A stretch of DNA of 64,000 nt, taken from Terracoccus luteus (lineage in GTDB: Bacteria; Actinomycetota; Actinomycetes; Actinomycetales; Dermatophilaceae). Position numbers and translations under genes: made by a program. Below the pieces are notes generated by a model that made no database searches, was not told where the DNA came from, and was given only the letters and a program-made list of their open reading frames with translations. The stretch spans positions 3,658,001 to 3,722,000 of the forward strand of contig NZ_RBXT01000001.1 of NCBI RefSeq assembly GCF_003635045.1, given 5' to 3'. Below, in pieces: positions 60,138 to 64,000 of the stretch (positions are counted from its first letter, which is position 1; every line of letters starts with the position of its first letter).

Positions 60138-60474
60138 GGTTACCTCCTCCGGGGTGGTGTGTGGACGGCCGGGGTTCGGTAGGCGACAGCCGACGGATTG
60201 GAGGATAGGGCCGGGACAAAGCGGACGCGCGGTGAGTGCCGCCGAGGATGCCGGTCGGCGCGGCGCCGCGGGTGTCGCCCGGGTCACGCCTCGGCGCGTT
60301 GTTCGCACGGGTCCGTCGCCGTATCGTGATTGTCGAGAGTGTGTAGAGGGTTTGCAGAAGGGCTGCGTCGTCGGCGCGGCCGGGCGGTCACCAAGACGCG
60401 CACGCACCGACGGGGTATGTCAGACGGGTCCCCGGTGGTGTGGTCGGGCGACGCCCAGGAACGACGGGGATGAG
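60138..60474. other. 337-nt divergent promoter region of the light operon and its sensor
   Basis: The stretch lies between the FAD oxidoreductase gene (minus) and the MerR-B12 gene (plus). It holds the strong ribosome site of the former, a sigma-70-like promoter for the latter (60299-60327) and an AT-richer patch at 60322-60358 (GTATCGTGATTG, GTGTGTAGAGGGTTTGCAG) that is the most likely place for regulator binding. I could not define the promoter of the minus operon. Confidence 0.6.
60299..60327 (+). promoter_or_regulatory. Sigma-70-like promoter of the MerR-B12 sensor gene
   Basis: TTGTTC (60299-60304) and TATCGT (60322-60327) are separated by 17 nt, close to the housekeeping consensus. The predicted leader to the ATG at 60475 is about 140 nt. 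Confidence 0.6.
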
Positions 60475-61392
60475 ATGTACACGATCAAGCGAGCGGCAGA
60501 GCTGACCGGCATCAGCGTGGCGACCCTGCGCGCGTGGGAGCGGCGCTACGGCGTCGTGGCCCCGGTGCGGTCCGACGGCGGGTACCGCCTCTACGGCCCC
60601 CAGGACGTGCGGGCGCTCGCGATCATGAACTCCCTCGTCAACGAGGGCTGGTCGGCCAAGGAGGCCGCCAAGGAGACGCTGGACCGTCTCTCGCGCGACA
60701 GCTTCACGACCGACGGCCCGTGGGAGCCCGGCCTGCCCCCGGCGCTGCCCGGCTCGCACCTGACCCTCATGCCGCCGCCCGAGGGCGCCGAGGCGCTCGT
60801 CGAGGCGGCCCGTCGGCTCGACGGGAGCGCGGCGGCCCAGGTGCTCGACGCCAGGTTCGCGCTCGGCAGCTTCGAGTCGGTCGTCGACGACTGGCTCATG
60901 CCCGCGCTCGGGCGGGTCGGCGAGGCGTGGGCCCAGGGAACCGTCACCGTGGCCGGCGAGCACCTGGTGTCGTACGCCGTGCAACGCCGGCTCGCCGCCG
61001 CGTACGAGGCGGCGGCGAACCTGCCGGGCGGCCCGGTCGTCGTCATCGGCCTCGCGCCGGGCGTCCACCACGAGCTCGGGCTGCTCGCCTTCGCGGTGGC
61101 GGCACGGCGGGCGGGGTTCTCGACGGTCTACGTCGGGGCCGACCTCCCGGCCGACGACTGGGTCGAGATCGTCCGCGCCCGCAGCGCGGTCGCGGACGTC
61201 ATGGCGGTGCCGCGCGACATCGACGTCGAGCCGACCCGCGCCATCGTCGAGCGCCTGCGCGCCAGCACGCCCGGGCTCGTCGTCGGCATGGGTGGTCGCC
61301 AACAGGGTGCGATCCCCGGCTGCGTGCACCTCGGTCACGGCATCGGACAGGGTGTCGGAGAGCTGGCCCGCCGGCTGCGCATCCCGGCGTGA
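60475..61392 (+). CDS. MerR-type regulator with B12-binding domain (LitR/CarH-like light sensor)
   Basis: The protein has 305 residues. The MerR helix-turn-helix is at the front: YTIKRAAELTGISVATLRAWERRY. The cap domain has WAQGTVTVAGEH, the W-x9-E-H signature of light-sensing CarH/LitR. The B12 domain has APGVHHELGLLAF (His lower ligand, then G) and VYVGADLP. In this family dark-state adenosylcobalamin tetramer binds DNA and light breaks it. It is divergent from the photolyase operon, its expected target, and its TGA overlaps the cobK GTG. ATG at 60475 follows GGGGATGAG. Confidence 0.9.
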   Translation: MYTIKRAAELTGISVATLRAWERRYGVVAPVRSDGGYRLYGPQDVRALAIMNSLVNEGWSAKEAAKETLDRLSRDSFTTDGPWEPGLPPALPGSHLTLMPPPEGAEALVEAARRLDGSAAAQVLDARFALGSFESVVDDWLMPALGRVGEAWAQGTVTVAGEHLVSYAVQRRLAAAYEAAANLPGGPVVVIGLAPGVHHELGLLAFAVAARRAGFSTVYVGADLPADDWVEIVRARSAVADVMAVPRDIDVEPTRAIVERLRASTPGLVVGMGGRQQGAIPGCVHLGHGIGQGVGELARRLRIPA

Positions 61393-62150
61393 CCCGTGCC
61401 GTGACCCGTGCCGGGACACGCACCCGGGTGCTCGTGCTCGGTGGCACGGGCGAGGCGCGCGAGCTCGCCGCCCGCCTGACGGCGGACAGGGTCCCGGTCG
61501 TCTCGAGCCTCGCCGGCCGGGTGTCGAGGCCGGCCCTGCCCGAGGGCGACGTGCGGGTCGGTGGCTTCGGGGGCGTCGACGGGCTGGCGACCTACCTCGG
61601 TGACGAGACGGTGACACACGTCGTCGACGCGACGCACCCCTTCGCCGATCGCATCAGCGCCAACGCGGCGGCCGCCTGTGCCCTGGCCGGCGTGCCGGTC
61701 GTGCGGCTGCAGCGGCCCGGCTGGACCCGGCATCCGCTCGCCTCGTCGTTCTCGTGGGTCGACTCCGTCGACGCGGCGCGCGAGGCGACCGACGGTTTCG
61801 TTCGGCCGTTCGTCACCACGGGCCGCCAGCAGCTGCAGTCGTTCTCGTCGTGGGACGACCGGTTCGTGCTCGTCCGCGTCGTCGAGCCGCCGGGGTGGGA
61901 CGTCCCCGCCTCGTGGGAGGTGCGGCAGGCGCGCGGGCCCTTCGGTCTCGACGAGGAACTCGACCTCATGCGCTCGCGGCGGGTCGACGCGCTGCTGACG
62001 AAGGACTCCGGCGGCGCCCTGACCGAGCCCAAGCTGCGGGCTGCGCACGGGCTCGGGATGGAGGTGGTCGTCGTGCGGCGGCCCCCGGTGCCAGACGGGC
62101 TCGAGGTCGTCGAGACCGTCGACGAGGCCCACGACTGGGTGAACGCCTGA
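61389..62150 (+). CDS. cobK: Precorrin-6A reductase
   Basis: A 253-residue NADPH enzyme of cobalamin ring synthesis. The front is VLVLGGTGEARELAARL, then VSSLAGRVSRP, VRVGGFGGVDGLATYL, HVVDATHPFADRISANAA and, near the end, LLTKDSGGALTEPKLRAA; all are CobK/CbiJ hallmarks. The GTG at 61389 overlaps the stop of the B12 light-sensor gene. The first codons contain a 12-bp direct repeat (GTGACCCGTGCC twice), giving a second in-frame GTG. Confidence 0.93.
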   Translation: MTRAVTRAGTRTRVLVLGGTGEARELAARLTADRVPVVSSLAGRVSRPALPEGDVRVGGFGGVDGLATYLGDETVTHVVDATHPFADRISANAAAACALAGVPVVRLQRPGWTRHPLASSFSWVDSVDAAREATDGFVRPFVTTGRQQLQSFSSWDDRFVLVRVVEPPGWDVPASWEVRQARGPFGLDEELDLMRSRRVDALLTKDSGGALTEPKLRAAHGLGMEVVVVRRPPVPDGLEVVETVDEAHDWVNA

Positions 62151-62222
62151 GGCGCGAGGACAGACCGGCCTGTTCTTCAGTCCTGCTCGACCTGGGAGCG
62201 CGCACCGCGCTCGACGCCCGAT

Positions 62223-62283
62223 GTCATGTCGCGGGTCATGTCGCGGTTTCGGGTGTGTGCACCCCACTCCGCGCGACATGACC
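62223..62283. terminator. Large hairpin between convergent cobK and cobD
   Basis: GGTCATGTCGCG (62234-62245) pairs perfectly with CGCGACATGACC (62272-62283); the loop holds a further GGGTG/CACCC pair. An extra direct copy GTCATGTCGCGG precedes the left arm (62223-62234). It is placed to stop transcription from both sides. No T-run. Confidence 0.75.
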
Positions 62284-62317
62284 TGCGACGTGACCTGGGC
62301 CGGGCGCGCGTGACCGG

Positions 62318-63265
62318 TCAGGTCCGGGGGCCGCGGCGCTCGACCAGCGACGCGACGAGTGCCGCGACGGCGAGGGAGGCGAGCCCGACCCGGGTGGCGA
62401 GGCGCCGGGACGGGTCGATGTCGCGGGCGGTGGCGGCGGGTCCGCGACCGAGCACGCCGCGGTTCTCGACGCGCCCGTCGTAGACGTTGGTGCCGCCGAT
62501 CGACACCCCGAGGATGCCGGCGAAGGCACCCTCGACGACGCCGCCGTTGGGGCTGGGGTGGGCCGGTGCGTCACGCCGCACGACGTCCATCGCCTCGCCG
62601 CGGCTGCCGCTGCCGAGCCCGGTCCCGAAAGCGACGGCGGCCACGCCGGCCACCCGGGCCGGCACCCAGTTGACGACGTCGTCGAGCCGGGCCGCGGCCC
62701 AGCCGAAGCGCAGGTACCGGGGCGACCGGTGGCCGACCATGGCGTCGAGCGTGTTCACGGCGCGGTACGCCAGCAGCCCCGGCAGGCCGAGCGCCCCGCC
62801 CCAGAGCAGGGGGGCGGTGACGGCGTCCGACGTGTTCTCGGCCAACGACTCGATGCACGCGCGGGCCACCCCGTCGGCGTCGAGCCGTGAGGGGTCGCGC
62901 CCGACGAGGTTGCGCACCTGCCGCCGGGCCGCGCCGAGGTCGCCGGCGCCGAGCTGGGCCGAGATGGTGCCCGCCTCACGGTCGAGCGACCGCCCGCCGA
63001 GCGCGGCCCACGTCACGGCCGCGGTCGCCGCCGTGTGAAGCACCGGATGCCGTTGGAGCCGACCCTCGGCGACCGTGCCGACCGCGGCCAGCGGCGCCAC
63101 GAGGGCCAGCACGTGCACGACTCCGGCGACGCGTGCGTCGCGGTACACGACCTTCTCGACGGCCGCTGCAGCAGAGCCGAACCCGGCGACCGGGTGCCAC
63201 CGACGCGGGTCGCCGAGCGCACGGTCGAGCAGCCAGCCCGCCAGCAGGCCCAGCGCGCGGCTCAC
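62318..63265 (-). CDS. cobD: Adenosylcobinamide-phosphate synthase
   Basis: A 315-residue membrane enzyme (CobD/CbiB) that attaches the aminopropanol arm to adenosylcobyric acid. Typical parts are LLDRALGDPRRWHPVAGFG, the central RNLVGRDPSRLDADGVARACIESLAENTSDAVTAPLLW given in parts as VGRDPSRLD and SLAENTSDAV, AVNTLDAMVGHRSPRYLRFGW and SPNGGVVEGAFAGILGV. The GTG overlaps the stop of the upstream methyltransferase gene. Confidence 0.93.
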   Translation of the reverse strand: MSRALGLLAGWLLDRALGDPRRWHPVAGFGSAAAAVEKVVYRDARVAGVVHVLALVAPLAAVGTVAEGRLQRHPVLHTAATAAVTWAALGGRSLDREAGTISAQLGAGDLGAARRQVRNLVGRDPSRLDADGVARACIESLAENTSDAVTAPLLWGGALGLPGLLAYRAVNTLDAMVGHRSPRYLRFGWAAARLDDVVNWVPARVAGVAAVAFGTGLGSGSRGEAMDVVRRDAPAHPSPNGGVVEGAFAGILGVSIGGTNVYDGRVENRGVLGRGPAATARDIDPSRRLATRVGLASLAVAALVASLVERRGPRT

Positions 63266-64000
63266 GCCAGCACGTCGAGGGCGGCCACGTCGCCGACGAC
63301 GACCACGGCGGGGGCCCCGAGCCCGGCCGCGGCGCTGGCCGCGGCGATCTCGGCGAGCGGGGCCCGCACGGTGCGCATGCTCGGCAGACCGGCATCCGCC
63401 ACGACCGCCGCGGGGGTGTCGGCGGCGCGGCCGTGCGCGACGAGCTCGGCGGCGACCGCGGGCAGCGTGGCCACCCCCATGAGCACGACGACCGTCGTGC
63501 CCGACCGGGCGATACCGCCCCAGTCGAGGGTGCTGCGCGGGTCGCCCGGTGGCACGTGCGCGCTGACCACGGTGAAACCCTGCACGAGGGTGCGGTGCGT
63601 CACGGGGATGCCGGCCAGCGAGGGCGCGGCGACGCTCGACGAGACACCGGGCACGACGCTGACGGGTACCCCGGCGACGGCGCACGCCTCCGCCTCCTCG
63701 CCGCCCCGGCCGAAGACGAAGTTGTCGCCGCCCTTGAGGCGGCACACCGCCCGACCGGCGAGGGCGTGCTCGACGATGACGGCGTTGATGCGCTCCTGCG
63801 AGGTCGACTCACCCCGCGGGATCTTGCCGACGTCGACGACGACCGCGTCGGGCCGGGCCTGCCCCAGCACGGCCAGCGGGGCGAGGCGGTCGTGCACGAC
63901 GACGTCGGCGGTGCGCACCGAGTCGAGGCCGGCCACGGTGATGAGGCCGGGGTGACCGGGCCCGCCCCCGACGAGGGTCACCGTCCCGGGGGTCGGCCGC
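63262..64000 (-). CDS. cobA: Uroporphyrinogen-III C-methyltransferase, 5' end cut by window edge
   Basis: The visible 246 residues form a complete SUMT domain: VTLVGGGPGHPGLIT at the front, VVVHDRLAP, VGKIPRGESTSQERINAV, VCRLKGGDNFVFGRGGEEA, VPGVSSSVAAPSLAGIPVTHR and VVLMGVATL. It methylates uroporphyrinogen III to precorrin-2 at the branch to B12 and siroheme. The frame stays open to the window end (PTPGTV before the domain), so it may be longer, perhaps a CysG-like fusion with a precorrin-2 dehydrogenase part. If not, the GTG at 63981 would be the start. Confidence 0.9.
   Translation of the reverse strand, partial: RPTPGTVTLVGGGPGHPGLITVAGLDSVRTADVVVHDRLAPLAVLGQARPDAVVVDVGKIPRGESTSQERINAVIVEHALAGRAVCRLKGGDNFVFGRGGEEAEACAVAGVPVSVVPGVSSSVAAPSLAGIPVTHRTLVQGFTVVSAHVPPGDPRSTLDWGGIARSGTTVVVLMGVATLPAVAAELVAHGRAADTPAAVVADAGLPSMRTVRAPLAEIAAASAAAGLGAPAVVVVGDVAALDVLA

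Overview
The window is very GC-rich (about 72% by eye), dense in genes, full of GTG starts and GTGA/ATGA stop-start overlaps, and carries a perfect-type IdeR/DmdR iron box, an OhrR-type MarR regulator and many leaderless starts (a TAnnnT box 6-7 nt before ATG/GTG). This points to an actinobacterium, probably Micrococcales of the Intrasporangiaceae kind (inference from gene content only). No rRNA, tRNA, CRISPR array, transposase or phage gene was seen.

Region 1 (1-4560): end of an unrecognised gene, a rhodanese, pyridoxal kinase (leaderless), a clear hairpin terminator and a Thr/Ser/Pro-rich lipoprotein.

Region 2 (4699-26715) is the main attraction: a RiPP (ribosomal natural product) locus that appears to contain two pathways. 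The first has an ABC-2 exporter, three short Ser/Thr/Cys-containing precursor peptides, a cytochrome P450, a C39-peptidase ABC transporter plus a second ABC exporter, a fused E1-like/YcaO cyclodehydratase, a SagB-type FMN dehydrogenase, a 62-aa unknown gene, a LanB glutamylation protein and a SpaB_C-type partner. This set predicts azol(in)e plus dehydroamino acid residues, in the manner of goadsporin. The second has a class III lanthionine synthetase (LanKC), a 32-aa precursor with a labionin-type spacing, a degenerate ABC ATPase, a small membrane protein and a NarL-type two-component system. Three copies of a 12-bp palindrome (TGACACGTGTCA, one with a single mismatch) stand exactly 47 nt upstream of a -10-like hexamer before the exporter operon, before lanKC and before the lanthipeptide precursor gene. 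This ties the two pathways into one regulon.

Region 3 (26842-45000): housekeeping and stress genes: an AAA ATPase, DUF3500, a monooxygenase-fold protein, L-asparaginase, an iron-regulated siderophore-interacting protein, DUF2971, methylglyoxal synthase, an AI-2E family transporter, DUF2254, OhrR with its palindrome, an NAD(P)-binding protein, pyruvate oxidase, DUF218, GNAT, SRPBCC and a CarH-like B12-binding protein that lacks a DNA-binding domain.

Region 4 (44747-52900): a Tat-exported propeller protein, DUF2853, a large LAL-type LuxR regulator with a small gene upstream, a LysE exporter divergent from its LysR regulator, and a rhodanese/cysteine dioxygenase pair preceded by a candidate Cys-containing leader peptide.

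Region 5 (53093-64000): a six-gene operon (SDR-TspO fusion, CPBP protease, photolyase, cyclopropane synthase, DUF1365, FAD oxidoreductase) read divergently from a MerR-B12 (LitR/CarH-like) light sensor, whose stop overlaps the start of cobK. CobD and a cobA-type methyltransferase follow. Light sensing, photoprotection and supply of the B12 chromophore are thus physically linked.
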